Positions 43,242 through 50,907 of a stretch of 64,000 nucleotides of DNA are shown here, piece after piece; position 1 is the stretch's first letter; every line of letters starts with the position of its first letter. A program made the translations under genes and the position numbers. The stretch is from assembly GCF_017676345.1 (NCBI RefSeq), contig NZ_JAFFZM010000007.1, forward strand, positions 186,001-250,000. Reading direction: 5' to 3'. The stretch is from Streptomyces smyrnaeus. Its GTDB lineage: Bacteria; Actinomycetota; Actinomycetes; Streptomycetales; Streptomycetaceae. Below the pieces are notes generated by a model. The model did no database searches and had not been told where the DNA came from. It saw only the letters and a program-made list of their open reading frames with translations.

Positions 43242-43942
43242 CGCACAGCGCAACCCACCTCATCGACACCACGGAGATGTATCTGCGCACCATCCTGGAG
43301 CTCGAGGAGGAGCACGTGGTCCCTCTTCGCGCCCGCATCGCCGAGCGCCTGCACCAAAGCGGTCCCACCGTCAGCCAGACCGTCGCCCGCATGGAGCGCA
43401 ACGGCCTGCTGCATGTGGCCGACGACCGGCACCTGGAGCTGACGCAGGAGGGCCGCCGGATCGCCACCCGCGTGATGCGCAAGCACCGGCTCGCAGAGTG
43501 CCTGCTCGTCGATGTGATCGGGCTGGCGTGGGAGCAGGTCCACACCGAAGCCTGCCGGTGGGAGCACGTGATGAGCGAAGCCGTCGAACGCCGCGTCGTG
43601 GAACTGCTGCGCCACCCGACACAGTCGCCCTACGGCAACCCGATCCCGGGCCTGGCGGAACTCGGCGAGAAGAGCACCACCGAGCCGCTCCTCGACGAGA
43701 GCATGGTCAGCCTCAGCGACCTGGAGCCCGGGCCGCACGGCGCGAGCGCGGTCGTACGGCGCATCGGGGAACCGGCGCAGACCGACTCCCGACTGCTGTA
43801 CGCACTACGGCACGCCGGGGTCCGGCCCGGCGCGCTCGTGAGCGTGACCTCGACGCCCGGCGGCGTGCTGGTCGGCAGCGGCACGAAGAACGCCGAACTC
43901 CCCGCACAGACCGCCGCGCACATCTTCGTCGCCGAGCACTGA
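43238..43942 (+). CDS. DtxR/IdeR-family metal-dependent repressor
   Basis: A 234-residue three-domain iron or manganese regulator. The winged helix (IAERLHQSGPTVSQTVARME), the dimer/metal domain with MRKHRLAECLLVDVI and TEACRWEHVMSEAVE (the Cys-x2-Glu-His ligands), and a C-terminal SH3-like domain (about 160-234) are all present. With metal bound it represses uptake genes. It is translationally coupled to the PEBP gene, an unusual pairing. A 24-base tandem duplication spans its stop codon. Confidence 0.88.
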   Translation: MTHSATHLIDTTEMYLRTILELEEEHVVPLRARIAERLHQSGPTVSQTVARMERNGLLHVADDRHLELTQEGRRIATRVMRKHRLAECLLVDVIGLAWEQVHTEACRWEHVMSEAVERRVVELLRHPTQSPYGNPIPGLAELGEKSTTEPLLDESMVSLSDLEPGPHGASAVVRRIGEPAQTDSRLLYALRHAGVRPGALVSVTSTPGGVLVGSGTKNAELPAQTAAHIFVAEH

Positions 43943-43972
43943 GCCCTGTTCGTCGCCGAGCACTGGGCCCAG
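43925..43972 (+). repeat. 24-base tandem duplication across the DtxR stop
   Basis: Two copies of a 24-base unit lie head to tail (43925-43948, 43949-43972). The first 17 bases are identical, TTCGTCGCCGAGCACTG. The first copy has the stop TGA where the second has TGG, and the duplication is in frame. Confidence 0.85.
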
Positions 43973-43990
43973 CCGGCCCCTGGGGCCGGC
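43972..43990 (+). terminator. Compact GC hairpin
   Basis: GCCGGCCCC and GGGGCCGGC pair perfectly around a single T, 30 bases after the DtxR-like stop. Confidence 0.5.
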
Positions 43991-44029
43991 CGGCCATCGG
44001 TCCGTTGCCGTAACCCACGCAGCCACCAG

Positions 44030-44065
44030 GGTGGCCCCCGACCACGCTCACGGTCGAGGGCCACC
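44030..44065 (+). terminator. Terminator after the PEBP/DtxR pair
   Basis: GGTGGCCCCCGACC (44030-44043) and GGTCGAGGGCCACC (44052-44065) form a 14-pair stem with one mismatch and an 8-base loop. Confidence 0.65.
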
Positions 44066-44326
44066 GCTCGCTGCCCCGGTGTTCCCCGCCCGGTGTCCCC
44101 CGACTGCGGGGTCGCGATACCCGTGCCGGGACGACGGGGGTACTGGGAAGGCATCGCACGAGAGCGCACGTTCGGGACGGACACCTGGCCCTCTGCTGTA
44201 CCCCACGGCCCGCTCGGCCACCTCGCCGGGTACCCGAAAGAGTGGACATCGCGGGGTGTCGGGACCCGGCGGCGCCCACCGCGGATACCTTGCGACTGCG
44301 GCTCAATGCGCTAGGGGGTCCCCGAA

Positions 44327-44749
44327 ATGATCCGCTCATGGATGCGAGTGATGGCCATCTGCGTCGCCTTGGGGGGAGCATTCGCATCAGCCCCTGCCGC
44401 AGCGCATTCCTTCAGCGAGCAGGGCTCCTACACCCTCACCCTGTACGCGGTGAAGGGGACCCCTTACGACTCCGACGCGCCCTTCCACAGGATCGCGAGC
44501 GGCACCCTGCGATGTGGTCCGGATGGTGGCTCGCACCGGGCGCCCCGCGCGGCATGCGACGATCTGCGTGCCGCCAACGGTTTCATCGATCTCGTCCCCG
44601 AGGCCTCTGGTCCCTGCTCGTCGGAGAATGCCCCCGTCTACGCAGTGGCTGAAGGACGATGGAAGGGCGAGCCCCGCCTGTTCGGCAAGGTCTTCAGCAA
44701 TCGATGTATTGCGGTGCGCTCGACGGGAGGGGCAGTCTTCCGGATCTGA
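44327..44749 (+). CDS. Subtilisin-inhibitor-like (SSI-family) secreted protein
   Basis: A 140-residue secreted protein with a signal peptide (MRVMAICVALGGAFASAPAA). The mature part carries the SSI framework: YTLTLYAVKG, the cysteine pair TLRCGPDG and RAACDDLRAANG, and VYAVAEGRWKGEPRLFGKVF followed by SNRC. SSI proteins block extracellular serine proteases through a loop after the third cysteine, usually C-P-x-[VI]-Y. Here it reads C-S-S-E-N, which lacks the proline and the usual P1 residue, so protease specificity, or inhibition itself, may differ. It is monocistronic. Confidence 0.78.
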   Translation: MIRSWMRVMAICVALGGAFASAPAAAHSFSEQGSYTLTLYAVKGTPYDSDAPFHRIASGTLRCGPDGGSHRAPRAACDDLRAANGFIDLVPEASGPCSSENAPVYAVAEGRWKGEPRLFGKVFSNRCIAVRSTGGAVFRI

Positions 44750-44863
44750 GAGCCGGCCGGTGGGCTGCTTGACTCTCCGCACACCAGCGGTCTGCTGCGG
44801 TCACGAATCGCGATGCTCCGTGTTCGCCGGAAGACCTGTGCCCAATGTCCAGGCCCACCGCCG

Positions 44864-45241
44864 CTATCGGCGAGCTGTCGTGTCCGAGTCGGCGACGATC
44901 TTTTCCGCTCCGATCCGCCGCATGCGTTCGCTGCCCCATTCTCCCAGGGAGGCCAGGGCGGCGTTGAGTGAGACGCCGTGCTCCGTCAGGGAGTACTCGA
45001 CCTTCGGTGGCACCTCGCGGTACACCTCACGATGCACGAGCCCGTCTTCTTCCATCTCCCGCAGATGCTGGATCATCATCTTCTCGCTGACGCCCGGCAG
45101 TCCGCGTCGCAGTTCGGCGAACCGACGGGTCCCGTGGTGGTGCAGTTCCCAGAGGATGAGCGACTTCCATTTGCCGGCGACCACGTCCATCGCCGCGTCG
45201 ATGCCGCAGAAATAGGGACCACGCCGCGCTGCGGTTGCCAT
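44864..45241 (-). CDS. HxlR-family transcriptional regulator
   Basis: A 125-residue winged-helix protein. GIDAAMDVVAGKWKSLILWE forms the opening helix, RRFAELRRGLPGVSEKMMIQ the recognition region, and VEYSLTEHG the wing. A cysteine (YFCGI) precedes the first helix, as in thiol-sensing members. It is divergent from an imine-reductase gene, with a 24-base palindrome between them. Confidence 0.88.
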   Translation of the reverse strand: MATAARRGPYFCGIDAAMDVVAGKWKSLILWELHHHGTRRFAELRRGLPGVSEKMMIQHLREMEEDGLVHREVYREVPPKVEYSLTEHGVSLNAALASLGEWGSERMRRIGAEKIVADSDTTARR

Positions 45242-45254
45242 TCGGCCTCCAAGA

Positions 45255-45278
45255 GGTACTTACTCGCGGGTGAGTACC
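45255..45278. promoter_or_regulatory. Palindromic HxlR operator
   Basis: GGTACTTACTC (45255-45265) and GGGTGAGTACC (45268-45278) are near-perfect inverted halves around CG, of the GTACT/AGTAC type bound by HxlR proteins. A second perfect palindrome, ACTAATTAGT, lies at 45281-45290. Confidence 0.65.
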
Positions 45279-45360
45279 CGACTAATTAGTCCGTACTGGT
45301 CAACTCTACTGGCTGCGGCCAGGATCGGACCGAAGGACGAACAGAAGGGGAAGCACCGAA

Positions 45361-46236
45361 ATGACAAGTGACAACAGCGTCCAGGTGAGTGTTCTCGGGC
45401 TGGGGGCGATGGGCAGCGCTCTCGCGGACGCCCTGGTGAAGGCCGGCTACGAGATCACCTGCTGGAACCGCTCACCGGGGAAGGCGGACGATCTCGTTGC
45501 GCGGGGCGCCAAAGCTGCCGACACGGCCGGCGACGCGGTCCGGGCCGGCCAATTGGTGATCGCATGCCTGCTGGATCACGCATCGGTCCACGAGGTGCTC
45601 GATCCGCTCTCCGATCAGCTGGCCGGACGAACCCTGGTCAATGTGACGACGACGTCTCCTGCGCAGTCACGGGAGTTGGCCGATTGGGCCGCCCGAGCCG
45701 GAGTCACCTATCTGGACGGCGGCATCATGGCCGTACCGTCCATGATCGGCCGGCCCGGGGCATCGATCCTCTGCAGCGGATCGGCCGACGCCTTCCATCA
45801 GCACAAGCCACTGCTCGACCTGTGGGGAACCGCCACCTACTTCGGTGAGGATGCCGGGCTGGCGTCCCTGTACGACCTCGCCCTGCTCGCGGGCATGTAC
45901 GTCATGTTCGCCGGGTTCATGCACGGCGCCGCCATGGTCGCGCCGGCCGGTGTGACGGCGGGCGAGTTCGCGTCCATGGCCACACCTTGGCTGACCGCCA
46001 TGACCGGCGCCTTCGAAGAGTTCGCCACAGTCATCGACGGCGGGGACTACACCGTCGAGGGGCAACAGAGTCTGCAGTTCGCCGACCTGGGTGACCTCCT
46101 GGCGGCCAGCTCCGCCCAGGGCATCAGCACCGAGGTGGTCGCCATGGTCCAGCGACTCGTCCAACGCCAGATCGACGCGGGCCACGGAGAGGAAGGCTTC
46201 GCCCGCATCATCGAGAGCATCAAGCAACCGGGCTGA
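45361..46236 (+). CDS. Imine reductase-like NADP-binding dehydrogenase
   Basis: A 291-residue protein of the 6-phosphogluconate dehydrogenase/imine reductase fold. The Rossmann motif is VSVLGLGAMGSALADALVKA and the following WNRSPGKADDL carries the NADPH-selecting Arg/Ser. The helical dimer domain has GLASLYDLALLAGMYVMFAG, with an aspartate at the position used as proton donor in many streptomycete imine reductases. It likely reduces cyclic imines or related carbonyls. The gene is divergent from an HxlR regulator and probably induced by an electrophile. Confidence 0.87.
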   Translation: MTSDNSVQVSVLGLGAMGSALADALVKAGYEITCWNRSPGKADDLVARGAKAADTAGDAVRAGQLVIACLLDHASVHEVLDPLSDQLAGRTLVNVTTTSPAQSRELADWAARAGVTYLDGGIMAVPSMIGRPGASILCSGSADAFHQHKPLLDLWGTATYFGEDAGLASLYDLALLAGMYVMFAGFMHGAAMVAPAGVTAGEFASMATPWLTAMTGAFEEFATVIDGGDYTVEGQQSLQFADLGDLLAASSAQGISTEVVAMVQRLVQRQIDAGHGEEGFARIIESIKQPG

Positions 46237-46320
46237 GACCCCGCGCGGACGGGCGTGGTCCGCGCGGACGGGCGGTGGGTGCGTCGTCCGCCTGTGCGCG
46301 CGAGCTCTACAGTGCTGTTC

Positions 46321-46599
46321 ATGGACTTGGGGGCGGTGCTGATCGCAATAGCCGGCGTCGCGGGAACACTCGGGGGCGCGCTGCTCACCCAGCGCGGCGC
46401 GGACCGGGCCAAGCAGCGGGAGCTGGAGTTGAGCCGCGCCATCGAGGAAGCGCGAGAGGATCGCGCACTCCGCCGCAGCAGCTACACCGAACTGCACCGG
46501 GACGCACGCCAGTTCGCTACGGCTCTCAGTCGGCATCTGTACGTCCTGCTCTTCGCAGACGAACGGCGGGGGCGAAGGCCTCAAGCAGAACACTTCTGA
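46321..46599 (+). CDS. Small membrane-anchored protein, possibly truncated
   Basis: A 92-residue protein: one membrane segment (GAVLIAIAGVAGTLGGALLT), then a charged helix (QRELELSRAIEEAREDRALR) and an abrupt end after YVLLFADERR. The N-terminal part is of a type found in longer streptomycete proteins, so the C-terminus has probably been cut by a frameshift near 46560. No function can be assigned. Confidence 0.5.
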   Translation: MDLGAVLIAIAGVAGTLGGALLTQRGADRAKQRELELSRAIEEAREDRALRRSSYTELHRDARQFATALSRHLYVLLFADERRGRRPQAEHF

Positions 46600-46747
46600 G
46601 CGGACTCGGCTCCTGCTGACCGCGCACGAAGCGGGAAGCCCTCTGGGCGTCTCCCGAGGGAGTCCAGAGCCCCCCGGGTGCGACCGGCCGACATCAGTGG
46701 CACGCAATGTGCCGACGGCAGCTCAGCACCAGGGAGGCTCTTGGGAC

Positions 46748-48190
46748 TCACTCCGACTCGGCCGCCACCGGCTTGGGGATGAGGAGCGAGGTGCCGAACG
46801 CGACGGCGAGCAGCACCACACCGGCGATCATGCCTGCCGCGTACCCGGTGGACGAAGAGGCGTCCTCGGGCAGGGCCGCGGTCTGCACGGCGTAGATCAC
46901 CGCGAAGCTGAGCCCCGAGCCGAGGTTGAACGCGCCCGCGTTGAGCCCCGGCAGGAAGCCGGGGTTTTCGCGCGGCGAGTGCACGATGCCCAATCCGTTG
47001 AGCACGATGTTGGCCACGCCCGCGTACGCCACACCGACCAGGATCGAGGCCGCGAGCAGCAGCCAGCGTGAGTGCGCGTCCAGCGTGAGCAGCATCAGCA
47101 CGACCGTCGCGGCGGCGCCGACGAGTCCGGCACGCAGGATGCGGCCGTAGCCGTGGGTGGCGGCGAGCCGGCCGGCGAGCGGTCCCATGGCCAGGCCGGC
47201 CAGCGCGTAGGGCGTGAGGGTCCACCAGGCGGACTGCTCGGCCGACATGCCCAGTCCGGCCTCGGCGTCCTGTGCGAAAGCGGGCAGCAGGCCGTTCATG
47301 ATGGCGAAGACGCCGGTCATGGTGAGCACCGTGGTCAGCAGCGTCGCCCAGGTGGCCCGCCGCCGCAGATGACGGGTGGCCACCAGCGGGTGCGTGCCGC
47401 GGTCCTGGACGCGCCAGAACAGTGCGAAGGCCAGCGCCGAGACCGCGACGAGCCCGCCGGCGAAGGGCCAGTTCGCGGCGCCCAGCTTGCCCGCCTCGTT
47501 CAACGCGATGAGCATCGCGCCCACGGAGACCACGAGCAGGGCGACGCCCGGCCAGTCCATCCGGGTACCGGAGGCGGCACGCGACTCGGGTGCCAGCGTC
47601 GCCACCAGAACGGTGCCGAGGGCGGCGACCAGGGCCATCGTCCAGAAGACGGCCGCGAAGCCATGGTGGTCGGCCAGGTAGCCGCCGGCGAGCGAGTCGA
47701 TGCCCGCGATACCGCCGTTGACCGCGGTGACGACACCCAGCAGGGTGCCGTACTTCTTCGGCTCGGTGACCTCGACCCGCAGCATGATCAGGCACAGCGG
47801 AACCGTCGGCCCGGAAACGCCCTGGATGACGCGGCCGGCGAACAGCATCGGCACACTGTTCGCCAGCGCGGCGACGACACAGCCGACGGCCATCAGCGCG
47901 AGCATGCCTGTCAGCACCTTGCGGCGGCCGATGAGGTCGCCGAGGCGCGGGAGGAAGAGGGAGAAGAGCGCGGCCGAGGTGAAGAACGCCGTTTGCGTCA
48001 TCCCGACCTCGGCGGAACTGGCGTGCAGGGAGCGCTCGATGCTGCTGAGCGCCGGGCTGAGCATGCTCGCGTTGAGCTGGAAGGCGAAGCAGGCCATCAG
48101 CAGCGCCGTCATCAGCACGCCGACCCGCACGGGCCGGCCTTGGCGCAGGTGCCCCTCGGGGGCCGGGGCGGTGGTGGAGACGTCGGTCAT
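46748..48190 (-). CDS. MFS transporter, DHA2-like, coupled to nucleoside hydrolase
   Basis: A 480-residue permease with about fourteen predicted segments. The family words are FLPRLGDLIGRRKVLTGMLA in the first loop and RVIQGVSGPTVPLCLIMLRV in segment 4, as in DHA2 drug-type transporters. Its ATG overlaps the nucleoside-hydrolase stop by four bases, so it is probably a nucleoside or base transporter, though exporters of this type are more common. It ends the operon. Confidence 0.83.
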   Translation of the reverse strand: MTDVSTTAPAPEGHLRQGRPVRVGVLMTALLMACFAFQLNASMLSPALSSIERSLHASSAEVGMTQTAFFTSAALFSLFLPRLGDLIGRRKVLTGMLALMAVGCVVAALANSVPMLFAGRVIQGVSGPTVPLCLIMLRVEVTEPKKYGTLLGVVTAVNGGIAGIDSLAGGYLADHHGFAAVFWTMALVAALGTVLVATLAPESRAASGTRMDWPGVALLVVSVGAMLIALNEAGKLGAANWPFAGGLVAVSALAFALFWRVQDRGTHPLVATRHLRRRATWATLLTTVLTMTGVFAIMNGLLPAFAQDAEAGLGMSAEQSAWWTLTPYALAGLAMGPLAGRLAATHGYGRILRAGLVGAAATVVLMLLTLDAHSRWLLLAASILVGVAYAGVANIVLNGLGIVHSPRENPGFLPGLNAGAFNLGSGLSFAVIYAVQTAALPEDASSSTGYAAGMIAGVVLLAVAFGTSLLIPKPVAAESE

Positions 48191-49257
48191 GCCCGTCCCA
48201 CCCGTTCGTCGGATGCGGTGGCCGGTGCGCCGGTCGTCTCCTGCGCGGTCGCCTCGGCCGCGGCGCCGACCGTGCCCGAGGAGTCCTCGGCCGCCGACCG
48301 CGTCCCCTCGGCGCCGCCGCCCTCGCCGATCCGCTCCAGGGCGTCGATCACCAGGTCCCAGAACCGGGCGTGGTCCAGGTCGACGGCGACCTGGGTACGG
48401 CAGTCGGCCGGCGCCGGCGCGCGGAAGTCGGTGACCGTCATGCCCAGGGTCAGTCCGCCGCGCAGCTCGATGTCGACGGGTGCCTTTCGCACCGTCATCA
48501 CGTCCGGGTCGATGACGTAGGCGACGGCGCACGGGTCGTGCACGGGCGGGTGTGCGAAGCCCTGACTCTCCAGGTAGGTGGCGCCGAAGAAGTCCAGCAG
48601 CTCTCGGACGAAGGTCGCCGGGCGGGTGCCCAGTTGTGCGATCCGCTCGGTGACCTCCGGAGTGGCGAGCGCCTGGTGGGTGAGATCGAGGCCGACCATG
48701 GTGACGGGCCAGCGCTCGTTGAAGACGATGTGCGCGGCCTCCGGGTCGATGACGATGTTGAACTCGGCCACCGGGCTCCAGTTGCCCTGGTGGTAGCCGC
48801 CGCCCATCAGGACGACCTCGCGCACCCGCTCCGCGATCCGCGGCTCCTTGCGCACGGCCAGTGCGATGTTGGTGAGGCCGGCCGTGGGCACCAGGGTGAT
48901 CTCGCCGGGTTCGTGGGCCATCACCGTGTCGATGATCAGGTCCACGGCGTGCCGCTCGTCCACGTCGAACGCGGGCTCGGGCAGCTCGGGGCCGTCCAGA
49001 CCGGACTCGCCGTGGATGTCCGCCGCCGTCTCGACCGTGCGCACCAGCGGCCTGGGGCAGCCGGCCGCGAAGGGGACGCCGGTGATGCCTGCGATCCGGG
49101 CCACGGCGAGCGCGTTGTACGTCACCTTCTCCAGCGTCTGATTGCCGACGACGGTGGTGACGGCGACCAGCTCGACATCCGGATTGCCGTGCGCGAGCAA
49201 CATCGCGATCGCGTCGTCGTGCCCCGGGTCACAGTCGAGGATGATCTTTCTGGCCAC
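48187..49257 (-). CDS. Nucleoside hydrolase (IunH/RihC type)
   Basis: A 356-residue calcium-dependent N-ribohydrolase. The metal motif is KIILDCDPGHDDAIAMLLA at the N-terminus, with LVPTAGLTNIALAV, EFNIVIDPEAAHIVF and PPVHDPCAVAYVIDP completing the active site. It splits nucleosides into base and ribose; ribokinase encoded across the divergent promoter region would phosphorylate the ribose. A C-terminal tail rich in Ala, Ser and Thr follows residue about 318. It is the first gene of its operon, next to LacI-type operators. Confidence 0.9.
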   Translation of the reverse strand: MARKIILDCDPGHDDAIAMLLAHGNPDVELVAVTTVVGNQTLEKVTYNALAVARIAGITGVPFAAGCPRPLVRTVETAADIHGESGLDGPELPEPAFDVDERHAVDLIIDTVMAHEPGEITLVPTAGLTNIALAVRKEPRIAERVREVVLMGGGYHQGNWSPVAEFNIVIDPEAAHIVFNERWPVTMVGLDLTHQALATPEVTERIAQLGTRPATFVRELLDFFGATYLESQGFAHPPVHDPCAVAYVIDPDVMTVRKAPVDIELRGGLTLGMTVTDFRAPAPADCRTQVAVDLDHARFWDLVIDALERIGEGGGAEGTRSAAEDSSGTVGAAAEATAQETTGAPATASDERVGRA

Positions 49258-49359
49258 GAAGAGCCCCTTTGCTCAGCCCTCCCTCGCCCCACCCGCCGCC
49301 CCCTGGCGGCAGCGCGACGGGAGGGCAGGGATGCGTGTTGCAGGAGCGACGGGATTGGT

Positions 49360-49375
49360 GGGAAAACGTTCTCCC
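49360..49375. promoter_or_regulatory. LacI-type operator upstream of the nucleoside hydrolase gene
   Basis: GGGAAAACGTTCTCCC is a 14-of-16 palindrome centred on AACGTT, the core bound by LacI-family proteins. It lies about 100 bases upstream of the nucleoside hydrolase start. Confidence 0.7.
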
Positions 49376-49459
49376 AAGACTTTGCGTAGCGGGCTACCGG
49401 ATGTCAATGGAGGACTGCGTCACACCCCTTTCACCTGGGGCTGAACCGGATGGAACTCG

Positions 49460-49477
49460 CCCTGATAACGTTTGCCG
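49460..49477. promoter_or_regulatory. Second AACGTT operator-like site
   Basis: AACGTT at 49467-49472 in the context GATAACGTTTGCC repeats the core of the site 107 bases away. It lies upstream of the chosen LacI start and inside any longer start, which supports the shorter reading. Confidence 0.5.
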
Positions 49478-49542
49478 ACCTTCGACCTGGCATGCGCGAT
49501 AGGATCCGCCCGCCGGACTCCGACGAAGAAGTGGTGGCCGCC

Positions 49543-50907
49543 GTGAACCCTGGCTCAGACGTCACACTGCGCGACGTGGCACGCGCTTCAGGCTGCTCCG
49601 TATCCACCGTCTCCCGGGTGTTGGCCAACTCCCGGCCCGTCGGCGCCGGCACCGCTCGCCGGGTCCGCGAGGCCGCCGAACGCCTCGGCTACCGGCCCAA
49701 CCAGGTCGCGCGCGCCCTGCGCAGCAGAAGCACCGCCACCGTCGGACTCGTCCTCCCCCAGATCACCAACCCCTTCTACCCGACACTGGTCCGGGAGCTG
49801 ACACACGTACTGGACGAGCGCGGCCGAGCCGTACTGCTCGCCGACTGCGACGACGATCCGGCCAAGGAGGCCGCACGCATCGAGTCCCTGCTCGCCCGGC
49901 AGGTCGACGCACTGCTCGTGGTGCCCGTCGACGAACACCGCAGCCGCCCTGCCGTCACCGCGGCCGCCGCGCGCGTCCCGCTGGTGCTGCTCGACCGCAG
50001 CTGCGGGCCCGGCGTCGCCGACCTCGTTGCCGTCGACAACGCCGCGGGAATGGCGCTGGTACTCGACCACCTCGCCGCGCAGGGCCGCCGCCGGCCCTGC
50101 TACATCGGCGCTGACGGCACCGCCTCGGCCGCCGCGGAACGCCGCGCCGCCTACGAGACGGGCGTCGAGTCCCTCACCCCCGGCGAGCCGCCGCTGCTCG
50201 CTCTCGGCGACTTCTCCGCCGCTTGGGGCCGGGAGGCCGTCGACCGGCTGTGGAACGAACGGCGACGCGGGGACGGTCCGGCCTTCGATGCCGTGGTGTG
50301 CGGCAACGACCTCATCGCGCTCGGTGCCATCCAGCGGCTACGGCAGCTCGGCGCGGACGTGCCCGGCCAGGTCGCCGTGACCGGCTTCGACGACGTCCCA
50401 CCCGCCGATCTCGCCGATCCGGCCGTCACCACCGTGCGGCAGCCGGTGCGGGACATCGCCGTCGAAGCGGTGCGGCTGCTGGAACGACACCTCGCCTCCG
50501 GGCACGACGCCGGCCAACCGACCGACGGCGAACGGGCTGACGCCGGATCGTTCGGTGGCGACTCGGCCGATGGTGAATCGGTCGACAACGCACCCGTCGA
50601 CGGCGGACCAGCCGACAGCGCCCGCCCCGGAGCCTCTGTGGCCGTGTCGCCGAGCGGAGCGAGGACGCGGCACGCCGTACGGCTCGCCCCGCAACTGGTC
50701 GTCCGGGCCTCGACGGCGCCCGCCCCGCCACCAGCCACCGGAGCCTTCGGGCCCTTCGGAGCCAGAGGCGACACCGGCAACGGCCCGGCCGCCTCCGGCG
50801 CCCCTGGTGGGAGCCCTGCCGGGGATCCGGTACGCCACGCCACCACCCCCGCCCCGCGGTCCACCGATTCCCCCTCCGCCCCTCTCTCCTCGAAGGCAGC
50901 CCCGTGA
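49543..50907 (+). CDS. LacI-family regulator with an extended C-terminal region
   Basis: A 454-residue repressor: helix-turn-helix TLRDVARASGCSVSTVSRVL, then the periplasmic-binding-protein-like sensor (about 60-325). The usual final strand LAPQLVVRASTA is separated from the last helix by a 55-residue stretch rich in Asp, Gly, Ser and Glu, and is followed by a 65-residue Pro/Ala/Gly tail. The start is the GTG before NPGSDVTL; longer starts would swallow an operator. It overlaps ribokinase by four bases (GTGA) and should sense ribose or a nucleoside. Confidence 0.83.
   Translation: MNPGSDVTLRDVARASGCSVSTVSRVLANSRPVGAGTARRVREAAERLGYRPNQVARALRSRSTATVGLVLPQITNPFYPTLVRELTHVLDERGRAVLLADCDDDPAKEAARIESLLARQVDALLVVPVDEHRSRPAVTAAAARVPLVLLDRSCGPGVADLVAVDNAAGMALVLDHLAAQGRRRPCYIGADGTASAAAERRAAYETGVESLTPGEPPLLALGDFSAAWGREAVDRLWNERRRGDGPAFDAVVCGNDLIALGAIQRLRQLGADVPGQVAVTGFDDVPPADLADPAVTTVRQPVRDIAVEAVRLLERHLASGHDAGQPTDGERADAGSFGGDSADGESVDNAPVDGGPADSARPGASVAVSPSGARTRHAVRLAPQLVVRASTAPAPPPATGAFGPFGARGDTGNGPAASGAPGGSPAGDPVRHATTPAPRSTDSPSAPLSSKAAP

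Larger units (their letters stand above)
43943..44326. other. Intergenic region with two hairpins
   Basis: It holds the second copy of the 24-base duplication and two terminator-like hairpins; the rest up to the subtilisin-inhibitor-like gene shows no gene and no obvious promoter. Confidence 0.5.
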
